From NCBI RefSeq assembly GCF_008831285.2, contig NC_045144.1:24875716-24939715 (forward strand): a DNA stretch of 64,000 nucleotides, read 5' to 3'. This stretch comes from Nymphaea colorata. Its lineage: Eukaryota > Streptophyta > Magnoliopsida > Nymphaeales > Nymphaeaceae. Both the position numbers and the translations under genes were made by a program. This document shows positions 11,261 through 22,512 of the stretch, piece after piece (position 1 is the stretch's first letter; each line of letters opens with the position of its first letter). Below the pieces are notes generated by a model. It was not told where the DNA came from. It made no database searches and saw nothing but the letters and a program-made list of their open reading frames with translations.

Positions 11261-12123
11261 TTTGAAGTGAAACTCTTGTCCTCAGAAGAGGGGTCGACCT
11301 TTTGGTTGTTGTTAGCTCATAACCATCTAGACATCCTTTGTCTTTCTCACTCCTCTTTTTTGCTTCTATTGTCGTTTCTTTGCTGTTCTTAATTTGTAAT
11401 TTGGTGCTTTCTTGTCATCTATTTTATAATTTTTTTTTCATTTTATCTGTGAAAATTGATTTGGATCAACCTATTTGAATTGTACCAGTTTGTTATCGGC
11501 CCGATATTTGATCAAATTATAATTGGCATGCAGAGTTCTTTATTTTATTAAATAATCTTATTCCTAGTCCCATGAGTTCTTTTCGGCGATTGCCTGGGCC
11601 TCCCTTTTTACACCCCTACGCATGTCCAATGATATTGGATCGTGTAGGTTGGTGCAAGGTTGGAGTATTTTTTATTTTTTTTATAAGGAAGTGTATATTT
11701 TGGAATATTTACTTTTTCATAAACCCTTTTTGTCCTTCTAAAAGACTTTTTTTTTTACTTAGACATGTTATCTTGGTTATTAAGCACCCATATGCATAAA
11801 TTTTCATGCATAAGACCATATAAGACACTAATTTTAGATCCGGCTTTCCATAATACCCATGCCCATGTGAGTAGAGTCAAATGTCCTTCAACTGGCATAC
11901 ATAGTGCTTCCAAGTTCCATCCTTGCACTAGTATAGCACATTGCTCTCGATCCGACCAGGTCGACTGGAAACTGAAAGCATGTCATCGTCGTTTAAGAAA
12001 AGTCATTCCTGGGATTCAAAGAAAAGTCGGCCGAATTTTTCTCCTTTAATGGCCCTTGCATCCAATTAAGACGAACCGATACAATTAATTTCTGGTAACT
12101 AAAACTTACAAGTACAACATATG

Positions 12124-12190
<67 letters not shown>

Positions 12191-12780
12191 GAATTGAAAT
12201 CAGCTATTTTTTTTGTTTTGTGTGGATAAAAACCATCACAGTGCATTTGCATTGATCAGTTGTTTGAGCATGGTCTTTTGAAAGCAGTTTTAAATTATAT
12301 TGCAGAAGTGGCTGCCTGAAATGTGTGAAGTTATTAACATGAACATAACTAAAGTTTGTGTGGCACCATCCATCATGTAGCTCCACCACGGGACTTACCA
12401 TCACACATGATGATTCAGTTGAATTTGAATGTACCTGCAATTGTGGGTGACCTTATACATAATAGGCTCTGGCACTAGGGAAGATCTCTATATTTTAATT
12501 TTAATTGGTTCTCTCTTAAAGCAAAATACAAGGTCGGTCGAATGCTATTGGGCCCAGCTATCAATAATTACAAAATAAGCACGTTGTTAATTTGTAAGTC
12601 ATTTGACCCAAATAATGCCAATGTTTAATTGATACCATATTTTTTTCGTTTAAGTTTAGAAAAAGAATTATATCAGTTAATTATCAGACATTTCATGATT
12701 TTGTCATCAAGCTACCTCCAGATTTGATAGTCATAGCACCAACTTCATCCACATTTTCTTTTCCCCGGCCCTGAAAATAT
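11015..12780 (+). repeat. Tail repeat, copy 1
   Basis: A non-coding repeat seen in pieces at 18120-20700, 21255-21545, 32810-33195 and 38040-38740. Landmarks: GGCCACTAGCAATATCTTAT, ATTATTAACCGACAAATTTT (11152; 21393; 32967), TTGTCATCTATTTTATAAT (11413), a block near 12240 with GATAAAAACCAT, and the 12480-12560 block (TTTTAATTGGTTC, AAGGTCG, CGAATGCTA). The right edge ends in a sequence that on the minus strand reads as a splice acceptor followed by GAAAAGAAAATGTGGATGAA, shared with 38708. I see no intact gene. Confidence 0.75.
12127..12187. repeat. (TA)n microsatellite
   Basis: About 60 bp of pure alternating A and T. Confidence 0.97.
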
Positions 12781-13704
12781 CATCGTCAAAACCATTTTCA
12801 TAAAATTAGATCAAACTGATAGATATAAATTTCAAAAAAATAACAAAGTATATTATTTTGCAAACATGTACGAAGGTTATTATAATGTACTGCTGAAGTT
12901 GAAAAAACAAAATCATTATCAATAGAATATTGATAAAAAAAACATATAAAGACAAAGAAAATAGTGCGTGGGCACCCCGATCGTCGGAAGGGATGTTCAA
13001 GTAATATTGACAAAGTTAATCTTTGATGTAGATTCATTACTTATTCTTCCTACTAAAAGGGACGGCAGCCTAACTCCCAGCAGAGTTTTCATCGAAAGTG
13101 ACAAAGAAAATTGTGATGGTGTACTTATGTCCGGATGGTTTGAGAGATTGGTTCGATCCTCCTTCGTACTTTAAGTTGTGTTTGATAGTTCTTGTAGCAT
13201 TAAAAGGTAAGCTTTAAAAGATCCTCAGCTTAAACAAACCAAAGATTTATGTAGCATGGATCTTAAATCCACGTATATTAAAAATGATAGATTTAAGGTG
13301 GGACGGGGGGGGGGAGTTTCGACCTGATCTGGTCCCGGGGAAACAAATACAACCACAACAATAAAGACAAGCTATTGGCAATGCCTTTTGTCGTTGCAAA
13401 TAAGTTTATTGCCAACTTGCAAAAGACCAATACTAGTCCTTGCCCTTTGCAGTGTTGCCAAAAACGTTTCGCTAGCCTCAGATCACCTGCCACCATTTTA
13501 GAAGTGCACGGACTGGTCATTCCCAGCATTTATCCAATGACGTGCCCGTGTTGAGAAAACTTGACAAATCAATGTAAATTTGAAAATTTACATGGATAAC
13601 GACAGATTCAGATTAGACATCCCTATCAAGTCTGAATGAAGAATAAATTTATAAAATAAAGAATCGTTAAAATTTACTTGTTTCCACCTTCCTCCCATTC
13701 TACT
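12781..13704. other. No gene recognised
   Basis: AT-rich sequence with a G-run near 13303-13317 and scattered short open frames on both strands. The TTAAGTTGTGTTTGATAG near 13172 resembles a Tourist-type end but no matching right end was found. Sequence just below 13705 would be the 3-prime untranslated region of the gene at 13705-14791. Confidence 0.4.
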
Positions 13705-14791
13705 TCAAACTTCCCAAACATGGAAAAATGATGTATTTGATGTAATCCAAGCATGGGTTTCCTTCAACAATATTGGGCGGGCAGTAAGCTTCTTGATTTC
13801 CACATCAACTTCTGCCTACAAGGTCCAAGATCAAAGAATAGATCAGTTTTCAGCACAAAGAAACTAACCAGCCTCAATCAATAGGACAAGCTTCCACAAG
13901 AGGAAGAAACTAATCAAGCATGCACCTTAGAAAGGACAAGCTTCTGTGAATCAATCATGCCTATCGAGTCTAAATCTTGAATAACTCTCTGCTCCTTGCT
14001 GACATCCACATCTGCAGTGCCTGATAGGACCATAACTAGTTCATATCTGATGAGATGACTCAGATGTTCTCTAGAAGAGAAATTAACTCATGATCCACTA
14101 AGTCAAAACCAGCTTATGCCACCAAGGGACAAAATGCAAGTTCCGACTAAAATTGACTTGATACTGATGAAACTACAAGAAAAGGAGGAAATTCGGAAAT
14201 TCAAACTGTTACAGTCTTAAGGTATTAGAAGCAAAGTAGTTTACAAACCAAATCATGAGAATATATATTGTTACATTAAAGAGTGGCAGCTCTTTGCAAA
14301 TGCACCATGTCTCAAACAGCAACTATGTGTTTCAACAACTATACTTAGTAAGTAGATTACACCTGTGACATGTAACTTGTTTCCAATAGCTATAGATGTG
14401 CCATCAGTCTTAAGAATTATATTTATAATTTCACCAATACATTCTATTTGTTGAGTGCATTGGCCACCTGTAACCACATTCTAGAAATAAAATCAGCATT
14501 AATAGAAGATATACCAAGATAAGATCGAGAGAAAGGATTAAGTAGACCAAGTAAGGTTACTAAAAGTAGCAAGAAGGTAATAGACAGTATAAAGGCTATA
14601 AGCGCAAAAGATCTTGGACGCTCCATGAGCAGCAATTAGGGCACGGACATTGGCAAAGAGGAATTCTTACATCCATACCAGTGCTACATAGTAATGAGAC
14701 TGAATAATCATCTTACCCATGTGTTGCGGAGGAAGGCCCTGAAGTTGTTCAGTATAAGGTGGCATATCAAAAAGTACAAAGTCATAAAATT
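13705..14791 (-). CDS. 3-prime exons of an unidentified multi-exon gene
   Basis: Four minus-strand segments join with matching phases at GT-AG borders: 14791-14679 (starts EFYDFVLFDMPPY or similar after AAG, ends HYYVAL, donor GTATGG), 14480-14363 (acceptor TTTATTTCTAG, starts NVVTGGQCTQQIEC, ends HVT plus one base, donor GTGTAA), 14068-13926 (acceptor CTTCTAGAG, contains LVMVLSGTADVDVSKEQRV and DSIGMIDSQKLVLSK, donor GTGCAT) and 13815-13705 (acceptor CTTGTAG, starts AEVDVEIKKLTARPILLKE, stop TGA). The C-terminal part is hydrophilic and looks coding. I do not recognise the family. Upstream exons are uncertain: 15395-15328 (VLQGIIEGILDYLERAV, with acceptor and donor) is a candidate, and 14961-14890 is open in two frames. 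The acceptor of the first listed exon has a weak polypyrimidine tract. The gene could be intact or the stranded 3-prime end of a broken one. Confidence 0.5.
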
Positions 14792-14988
14792 CTTAATAAA
14801 TAGGTAGATTGTATTGATTTCCAAATAAATATCTTCATGCATACAAAGTATGTGGAATGGATCAAAGAAAGTAGGTCTTACAAAAGCTTTGAATGCTGGA
14901 CGATGTGCAGCCATCTCATATAAGCAATTTGAAAACCATATCCAAAACTTATACTAAAAAAGTTAGTACAATTATCATACAAAAAATT

Positions 14989-15736
14989 GGCCATCATGGA
15001 AAAAATGAGAGAGAGAAGAGACCAAATATCAGATTTGAAACCATATTGAATGGCTGAATATAGATCGTTAGAGAGAGTTATAAGATTATATAGGTTAGCC
15101 ACAATCTACTTCACCCATTTTCAAAGACCCAGAGAATTTAATCAACAAAAGAATATCCAAAACAAAACGAGCAGAAGCTATGGTAAAAATGCATGCTTGA
15201 AATGTAGAATGCTTTGTAGCTGCACCTACTAAAAACACTCGATATTCTATTTGACTTAGCTATTACTTACAAGACACACTTACAGGACTCGTGTGTAAAA
15301 AAAGTGTAGCAAATACCACCAAACTACCTTATAGGTATCCGCACTGCCCTTTCAAGATAATCTAAGATGCCCTCTATTATTCCTTGCAACACCACCTTTA
15401 AAGTCAAATAAAATAAAACATCAACCTCGTATTTGAAAAGAATTAACATGGCATTATTATAAGACTTTTCAGTTTCACACAGAAAAAAACCTCAAAATGA
15501 TCAAATGTAGTCAGACTAGGAGAAAAGATCATGAAAGATATACAAAATGTGTCATTTCTAAGATTCTAACTTTTAGATCCACAAGAGGGGGAGGGAGAGA
15601 GTTGAATGTGCAATAACCAGAAACACACAATTATGACCAAATAAAACCCTTACTTATAGGTGACAAAAGTCTAGAACTTTTGTTCGTACGATAAACAATT
15701 CATTTCTACATGTTGAACTTTTTTCATGGCTGGACC
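14989..15736 (-). repeat. Protease 3-prime flank, copy 1
   Basis: Aligns in the same orientation with 21556-22942 (shared GGCCATCATGGAAAA, CAAATATCAGATT, CTTGAAATGTAGAATG, AAGATGCCCTCTATT, ATGGCATTATTAT, AACAATTCATTT). The copy here lacks two insertions present in the other. The stretch 15395-15328 is open on the minus strand with splice-like borders and may be an exon of the gene to its left; in the second copy it carries a stop. The flank ends exactly at the protease stop region. Confidence 0.85.
15320..15327. other. Empty target site of the MITE at 22137
   Basis: CAAACTAC occurs once here, followed directly by CTTATAGGTATCC. In the duplicate copy the same octamer flanks a 376-bp insertion on both sides. 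This is the unoccupied paralogous site. Confidence 0.85.
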
Positions 15737-17092
15737 TTAGCCCTGTGTACATTCAGTTGGTGCAAAAGAAAGCAGTCTGTTGCCCAGATCATACTTGACA
15801 TGCATGTTTTGCTGCGCAATATTCCCAAAGATGGGCATCTCTCCATCTTTAATGGCTAAGCAGGTGATTCCACTTCTAAACATTCCAAAGATATTTGAAG
15901 GTGGCAGCTTCCAGTCTGCATTAGTGAAATGAAAGGTCATCTCCAGCAACCCTTCATATGGATCAGCATTGTCCTCTACATGGTAACACAGCAAATCTTG
16001 CTCAGGAGGATAGAAGTGTTCACGGTTTATGACATTAGCCACTGCATTTGCCACTCGACCATACACATCTTTGGCAAGAAAAGTCAGGCTGGTACCCGAG
16101 TCTATGATGATCGATCTAGCATCTCCCAACAATGCAGTCGTCTGTGCACCACCAAATTGTGTGTTGAGTCTGCTGTTCCCGACACTTATGTCTGTCAGGA
16201 TGAGCACATAAAAGCTGCCTTCACCACCATCTGATGCCATCGGCGTCTCTTGAACCTCTTCTGTGCCTGAAAACTCTGTGTCCTCGCTGAATTTGAGCTG
16301 TCCCACGGAATTGTTTTCATTGCTATATGGAGGAAGACAGTAAGCAAATTTGTCATCAATGGAAGAGCCAATCTGTTTAACAAGAGAGAGAGGACCACGG
16401 CCAAGGCCAACAACAAGGCCAGGAACTTTACGCAGGGCAGACTCAGGATTATCTTCATGATGAACACAACCAAAGACAATTCCTTCATGCTTGATGGTGT
16501 CGGCACCATTGTCAAACAGGAGCGTCTCGGAGGCTAGGACCCCTTCTGCTTTGGAATTGTCTCCATAGGAATATCTGAACCAGCAAAGTGGGTCGCTGGT
16601 GCAACGATGGTTCTGCAATTCCATGCAAAAGCGGGTGGAGCATCTTTGGTTCTTGTAGGTGGACGACTGACGTGGATCAAACATTGGTGTTTTGACGGGG
16701 CAGTTGTCACAATGGCAGCATGTTGCCCATTTGAGGTTGCTACCAGTGTCTATAATGGCCCAGTACAAGCTGGATGGGGTACCCAGCGAGAGCTTCACGA
16801 GAAACTCACTGGGACCAGCCATCACCGGGCTGGAGATCACGCTGGAGGTATTTGTAAACCGTGAAGCAATGCTGCGGGAGCACAACATGGAGCGCAGATT
16901 CACCTGCTCAGCTCATTGAGCTCGAGTGGATGAAGGGTCATAGAGAGGTGACAGGGATGAGTCTCGATGAATGAGGTCTATAGAGAAGCCGAGAGGTTTG
17001 GAAGCGAAGATTGTGGTAGGGTTAGGCAGTATTGCAAGTAAGAACAGCTGCAGGAGGAGGCTGAATGCTAAGGGGGAGAAGAACGCTGCCAT
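15737..17092 (-). CDS. Nepenthesin-like aspartic protease with in-frame TGA at codon 60
   Basis: A plant A1-family aspartic endopeptidase of the nepenthesin/CDR1 type, usually secreted or vacuolar. From ATG at 17092 the reading frame is 451 codons, normal for the family, with no intron. Residues 1-30 form a hydrophobic signal peptide (SLLLQLFLLAIL); a short propeptide follows (FSIDLIHRDSSLSPLYDP). First catalytic site IIDTGSNLKW, flap Tyr in FRYSYGD, Cys-rich nepenthesin insert (CCHCDNC), second site IIDSGTSLTFL, C-terminal GNIAQQNMHVKYDLGNRLL. Both Asp and the flap Tyr are intact. Codon 60 (16915-16913) is TGA; paralogue B has CGA at the same place, so this is a C-to-T change at a CpG. Translation from Met at codon 64 (16903) would give 388 residues with both catalytic sites but no signal peptide. 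It could be a recent pseudogene, a null allele or a sequencing error. The 3-prime flank and upstream region are duplicated elsewhere in the window. Confidence 0.9.
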
Positions 17093-17134
17093 GGTGAGGT
17101 CTAAAAGGTTGCTGTACTAAGGATAAATGTGTTG

Positions 17135-17143
17135 ATATTTATA
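17135..17143 (-). promoter_or_regulatory. TATA box of protease copy A
   Basis: The minus strand reads TATAAATAT 43-51 bp upstream of the ATG at 17092, implying a short leader. In the paralogous upstream region (about 31800) the same place reads TGTAAATATC, so copy B has lost a TATA base. Confidence 0.6.
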
Positions 17144-17466
17144 ACGGAAGTCATAGTTATGGTGGCCGCTGATGAAGGGAAGGATTTGGATTTGAAAATT
17201 ATGCAAAAAAAGAAAAAAAAAACAGACATGTGGCTGATCTGGGTTACATATTCCTTTGTGTAACCAGTAACCATCACAATGGAGAAAAGTGGTAGCATTT
17301 TCAATTGTTAAGCTTGGGAATAACAATCACAAACATTTGAAGACTTTCAAACACAAAAGAAAGGCCGCAGACACTTTAATGTATTACTTAAGGTAACCGC
17401 AATAACTGTTGAATATGTTGGAAGAAGAGATTGTCCTAGTGGTGTTTAAAAATTTTTTTTAGGCAT

Positions 17467-17657
17467 CAGGGGTGGAGCCAAGGGAGGCCGCATGGCCCTG
17501 GCCCACCTCAATTTTTTTTTAGAAATATCTATATGTAAATTTTAGTAAATTTCACTTGTCCTATATAAAAATTTTGAAAAATGATATTTTGACCTTAGTC
17601 AAAATTTAGAAACATTAATTCGGCCCTTCTCATGAATTTTTTTTTGCTCTGTCCCTG
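17467..17657. mobile_element. hAT-type MITE, family 2 (191 bp)
   Basis: Starts CAGGGGTGGAGCC and ends GCTCTGTCCCTG. Flanking octamers are TTAGGCAT (17459-17466) and TAACACAT (17658-17665). The paralogous upstream region of copy B has a single uninterrupted TAAGGCAC at 32204-32211, which marks the empty site. The element was inserted about 370 bp upstream of the protease start after the duplication that made copies A and B. A truncated relative in reverse orientation lies at 55293-55432. Confidence 0.8.
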
Positions 17658-17665
17658 TAACACAT

Positions 17666-18119
17666 GGTAGTCCCTGATCCAAAACCTGTCCATTGTCCTC
17701 TTTAAACCGTGAACCTTGAAGTAATTGGAAAATCTTTCTCCCACACGATCTCTCTCTATACATATATATATACAAATGTCTTTCCACCCCATGATATTAT
17801 GGGCTCTCATCTGGTGATAGTTCATGGGGCAGAGGCTCATGCAGTGAGGGTTCCATTTTGGCCATATCATATGCCTTCTTTATATTTTTATATATATAGC
17901 AAAAAAATAAAAGGGGACTCTGATTATTCAATGTCACTCTACTCGTTCATAAGGACTATTTGATTCATTATAACGAATTGACGAGAAAAAACTAAAGAAA
18001 AAAAAAGTAATGGGTATTTTTGTCATCTAGTATTAGTTTATACTTTTTTTTCTTCATCTTTCTCTCAACCGTTAAGTGGGTGAATGTGAATATGGCCAGA
18101 ATATATATATATATATTAT
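17666..18119 (-). repeat. Protease upstream region, copy A
   Basis: Aligned with 32212-32600 and, from about 17962, with 37934-38104 (shared GGTAGTCCCTG, GATATTATGGGCT, TTTGATTCATTAT, ATCTCAACCGTTAAGTGGGT before a (TA)n tract). Copy A has about 95 extra bp at 17824-17918 that are missing from copy B. Its edge GGGGCAGAGGCTCATG looks like another hAT-type end, but no target duplication is clear. Confidence 0.7.
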
Positions 18120-20700
18120 CAGTAATTGGCTGGCGTTACATGGCTACTAACAATATTTTATGTTATCAAAGTCTTGCATTGAGTGATGTTTATCCACTCT
18201 CAAGACTGTAAAAGGTTTCATGTTTGAGTTGAATTTGGACTTGCATTTCATTCTTAAATAAAAATTCCAAACCATCAAACGCCCCCTAAAAGAGCAGTTG
18301 ACCGTTTGTTTGTTCGTTCCATTCTCTCGGGCCAGGCTATCTATAATAGCGTGTAGTCATCTTTTGACATCATTCTCCTGCTCTTTTTTGCTTCTATATA
18401 TTATTGTTTGTGTGCTGTTCTTTATAATTTGGGAATTTCTTTTCATCTATTTTATAATATATTTTTTTCATTTTATCTCTGAAAATTGGTTTGAATCAAC
18501 CTATTTGAGTCATACCAGCTTGTTCGCCTGAATGATGAAATAACAATCGGCAAAGTTTAATATTTTATAAATAAATTTGTGCCAACCCCTTTGCTAAAAA
18601 ATAACATAACATATGTAGGGCTCTAATTTTAGATGAGCAGGAGGACACCCCACAATCTTAGTGAAAGCCAGAAGCTCCCTCTTTCTCCTTACCCTCAAGC
18701 CCACGGCCGCATCGATGCCTGCGAGTGGGGTCAAATATCCATCAACTAGTATAGTGCTTCCACTCCAGTGGCAGTATAGAAATCTAGCACCAACATCACT
18801 CACACTCGGTTAGACTTCTGCTAAGCATCCACATTTCCGTCTACCTACTTAGGGGTTATTCTTATTTTGAAAATTTTATGAGTGTCCCTGCTGTCAAACG
18901 ACTCTTTAACAAGATTGGAGCCACATTGCGGATATTGTAAGCAATTTCCCTTACCAGTCATTGACTAGTTTTTAAATCTTTTTATATACCTTAAAGTTGA
19001 AAATTAAACTAATACTGCCCCTTAGCCAGAAATTTTTGGATTTGCCACTACCCCTTTAGGGTTCTACTTTTCTTCAGCTTGTTCTCTCACTGAAAACCAT
19101 TTTGGTGATTTTTGGACTCTAATTAGTTTGAAGGCATGAAGCATGGACTCTCCATCCAACATGCACCAAACTCCATAAGTTAGTGGTACTCCATATTTTG
19201 GTGATTGATTATAATTTTGCTTAGATTATCTTGCAATCAAGTTGAGGAGTTATCATGTTCTAAGTTTAAAATATATGGTTTTCTAGTACCTAAAACAAAT
19301 TCTTGTGACATCAAATAGGTTCTTTTTTGTGCTCAGAAACTGTCGTGGGAGATCCTCGTTCTATTCATGGGACATCAAATAGGTAATTAAATATATAAAT
19401 GGCAGTAATTAATCCTCTGTCCATGTCATAATTTACAGACACCAAGATTGGAACATTTTATCGGGGGGGGCGGGGGACTTATAGTGGTTGATGACATTAG
19501 CTAGTAATGTAACAAGTTCTTGTGTCATTTACCAGGGATTGCATGCAACTTTTTGTGTTTCTGCACCCTTCTCCAAAATCCAAGCAATGGTAAGTAATAA
19601 CGTTTGAATATTCTTGTGTTGAAGATTTCCAATCACAAATTGATCAAGAACAGTATCCCTTACGTTACCCACAGTAAGCGTTGAACATGCTGTAAGAGGG
19701 AAAGTAGTGAAGCTAAGTGTGGGTTGCTGTGCACCATTGCCTATACCAGCAGTCAAAAGTATATTGTGATGATGCTGGACCCACTGGCTGTCACATCATA
19801 GTGCCCACGTTTGATGTGACTCACGTGCCCTCCAGCCAAAAAGTCTTTGCTCCACCACTAAAAAACGGGTTGAGATCACAAGTTGGCGGGTTAGCATGAG
19901 CTTATTTGTGTCATGAGAAATCAATTTTTTGATGGGATATTCATATGACCCATCTATTCTAGAAGGTTGACTGGAAAATAGAGGAATGTCATCATACTTT
20001 AAACATGTTTAACGATTAAAATGGGTGATCAACAATGGATTGGCGAGATCATTTCTGAATATTCAAGGGATTCAAATAAAAGTTGGCCTATTATTTTCTC
20101 TTTGAACTGGCCTTTGTGTCCAATTAAGACGAACTTTTATGGCTGGATGGTTATTTTTTTGCTTGATGTTGATAAAAACCATTGCAAAAGATGCATTTGC
20201 AATGATCAATTGCTTGACCATGGTTTTCAAGGATGGAATACAACTTTTATGGCAGTTTTTAACAACACAAAATAACCATCCGAGCATAGAAACAGTTGTG
20301 ACTTCAATACACACACACACCCACATATATATATATATATTCCCTCTAACATTGCTTTGTTTGATGCTTCTAGTATGCTTTCTATCTGGGAAGACCTTTC
20401 CACAATTATTTCCGATGCTGAAACATTTTTTTAGGATTTACCATCATAGAAACTGATTTTGTTGAATTTGAATGAACCAGCAATTGTGGGACACTTGATA
20501 CAGAATAGGCTCTAGGGAAATGGTGGTAAGGCTAAGGTTTCGGCCATCTTGTTGAGTGGTAGTATGAAATACCCCTCTTGCTCACCTGATGCTAGGGAAG
20601 ATCTCTATAGAGTGTTCTTATTTTTTTAATTGGTTCAGTCTTAACACAAAAAATAAGGTCGACTGAATGCTAGTCAGGTCTGGCTCATGGCGATCATTTA
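18120..20700 (+). repeat. Tail repeat, copy 2
   Basis: Fullest copy of the tail described at 11015-12780. 18120-18290 aligns with 11015-11100 and 32820-32930; 18290-18540 with 11270-11520 and 33090-33190 (CATTCTCTCGGGCCAGG, AATAGC, TGTAG); 18690-18760 with 11860-11920; 20160-20240 with 12225-12290; 20590-20700 with 12480-12560 and 38450-38560 (TTTTTTTAATTGGTTCAGTC). It includes an orphan hAT-like right end near 19025-19065 (GCCAGAAATTTTTGGATTTG) with no left partner. No gene seen. Confidence 0.75.
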
Positions 20701-21480
20701 CGGAAACCGTACCCTGTACTTTGTAACTGATCCTGATCGTATCTGTTCCATAGATCTTATCATTGTTAATAAATCTAGCACAGCTCTACGTTACAGAAAT
20801 TTCTCAATATTTCTTCCAAGCAGAAGGTCATTCTGCTTGACCAGAAACCCCAGATGAGGCTTGGTGATTGTTATGAGAGAGATGGGCTCTATCTACTACA
20901 CTAACATGAACACAAACAAGGCACTTCCAGCTGACAAGAAGAATGAAGAATCACTCCTATGGCACTACAGGTTAGGACATTTGTCTGATCTAATTCTCAA
21001 AACTGTGTTTCTTAAGCTCGTCTACAATTTTCCAGTATGTGAGACATGCAATTACGCAAAGATGACTGAACAATCATTTCCTGAATCTGAAATAAAAATC
21101 CAATATTGCTTCAACTTGGTTCAGGCCGATGTATGGGGCCCGGCTCCTGCTGTTTCCAACTTTATTTTCAGATACTTTCTCCTGTTAAAAGATGACAAAT
21201 CATGGATGAGTTGGGTGTTCTTTCTCAAAAAAAAAAAGATGAAGTCTTTTTTATTAGCAGGCATTGTATGGCCACTAGCAATATCTTATATTAACAAAAG
21301 TCACGCACTGGGTGAATTTTATACAATCTTAAGACTGTGAAAGGTTCCAGATTGGGTTGAGAAGGACTTGGTTTCACATGCAAGACCCACAAATATTATT
21401 AACCGACAAATTTTTGGTGGTGGCGAACCCTCTGCTAGGTTAAAAGAATCAAAACTTCGCTGGAACAATCATACCATTTT
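20701..21480 (+). pseudogene. Copia integrase fragment, copy 2
   Basis: Paralogue of 10453-11260. The open frame 20861-21340 has LLWHYRLGHL, CETCNYAKM, VQADVWGPAP and KDDKSWMSWVFF, then runs on through an A-run into non-coding tail sequence (KSFLLAGIVWPLAISYIN). Both copies lack the rest of integrase at the same point, so the truncation predates the duplication. After about 21470 the copy skips to the part of the tail seen at 11490 (TTGTTATCGGCCCGATATTT). Confidence 0.88.
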
Positions 21481-21856
21481 GTTATCGGCCCGATATTTGA
21501 TCAAATTATAATTGAAATGCTGAGTTCTATATTTTATTAAATTATCATATAAAGGTATTGGCCATCATGGAAAACACGGGAGAGAGAAAACAGACCAAAT
21601 ATCAGATTCGAAACCATATTGAATGGCTTACTATAGATTGTATGAGAGTGCTATAAGATTATATAGGTTAACCACAATCTACTAAAACCTTTTTCGAGGA
21701 CCCAAAGGAATTAATCAACAAAAGGTATGCAAAACACAACGAGTAGAAGCTATGGTTAGAAAACATGCTTGAAATGTAGAATGATTTGTAACTGCACCTA
21801 CTAAAAACCCTTGATATTCTATTTGACTTAGCAATTACTTACAAGACACACTATTA

Positions 21857-22052
21857 GAAAGGTGACGCCTAAAAGATGGTAGAGACATTATGGAGGATGA
21901 CCACCATATCATATGCAAGATAGCATGTGTACAAAAATATAAATAAACGTGCATTAAAAGATAGATATAAATACATAAACAAATAGCTATGTGTATACAT
22001 AAATAAATAGAGAACTAATGTCAGTATCACTTCAAATAATATGTCACCTTTC
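21857..22052. mobile_element. Possible MITE with GAAAGGTGAC inverted ends
   Basis: GAAAGGTGAC at 21857-21866 and GTCACCTTTC at 22043-22052 are exact inverted repeats. The surrounding 235 bp are absent from the paralogous flank copy 1. However, about 38 bp beyond the right inverted repeat are also absent there, and no target duplication flanks the ends, so the true borders are unsettled. Confidence 0.45.
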
Positions 22053-22136
22053 GAGTCTTTGACAACTTTGAAGAAACCAAATGTCAAATTAGGACTCGTG
22101 TGTAAAAAAAAAAGTGTAGCAATGCTGCCAAACTAC

Positions 22137-22512
22137 CATACTCACAAATAACATTTCGGAGTTTTAAACGGCAAGGGTTTTCTTGGATATAAAATGGAAA
22201 CCTTAAAAGAAAAGGGAAAAATATAGTAAATTTTCATAAAATTAAGAAAACAAAAAATAGGAAAAATAAAATAAATGAGAAACTAATAACACAAACATCA
22301 AAAGATAAGTAGATTTGCAACAAATAAAAAATGAAAAATGAAAAAAACGTTTGGCATTGAAAAAAATGAAAAAATGTTTTAACGTTCGTTTTTTTGTTAA
22401 ACGTGTGTTTTTTTGTTTTAACGTTTTAATAAAAAAACACATTTTTTTCAAAAAAACACGTTTTTTTAAGTTTTAAATGACAATTTAATTTATCATGTTC
22501 TTTGTGACACTA
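22137..22512. mobile_element. hAT-like MITE with 8-bp TSD (376 bp)
   Basis: Flanked by perfect CAAACTAC octamers (22129-22136 and 22513-22520). Ends CATACTCACAAATAAC and the reverse complement of the right end TAGTGTCACAAAGAAC share TCACAAA and AAC. The paralogous copy has one octamer and no insertion (15320-15327). The interior is very AT-rich, with repeated AACGTTTT, AAACACG and poly-T blocks, and has no coding capacity. Confidence 0.85.

Noticed and set aside
14481-14678. Minus-strand stretch reading ANVRALIAAHGASKIFC
   Set aside because: Open for about 40 codons, but it has no acceptor at its start, and the flanking exons join in phase without it. Treated as intron.
19025-19065. hAT-like right end
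   Set aside because: No left terminus or target duplication found; kept only as a remark in the tail repeat.
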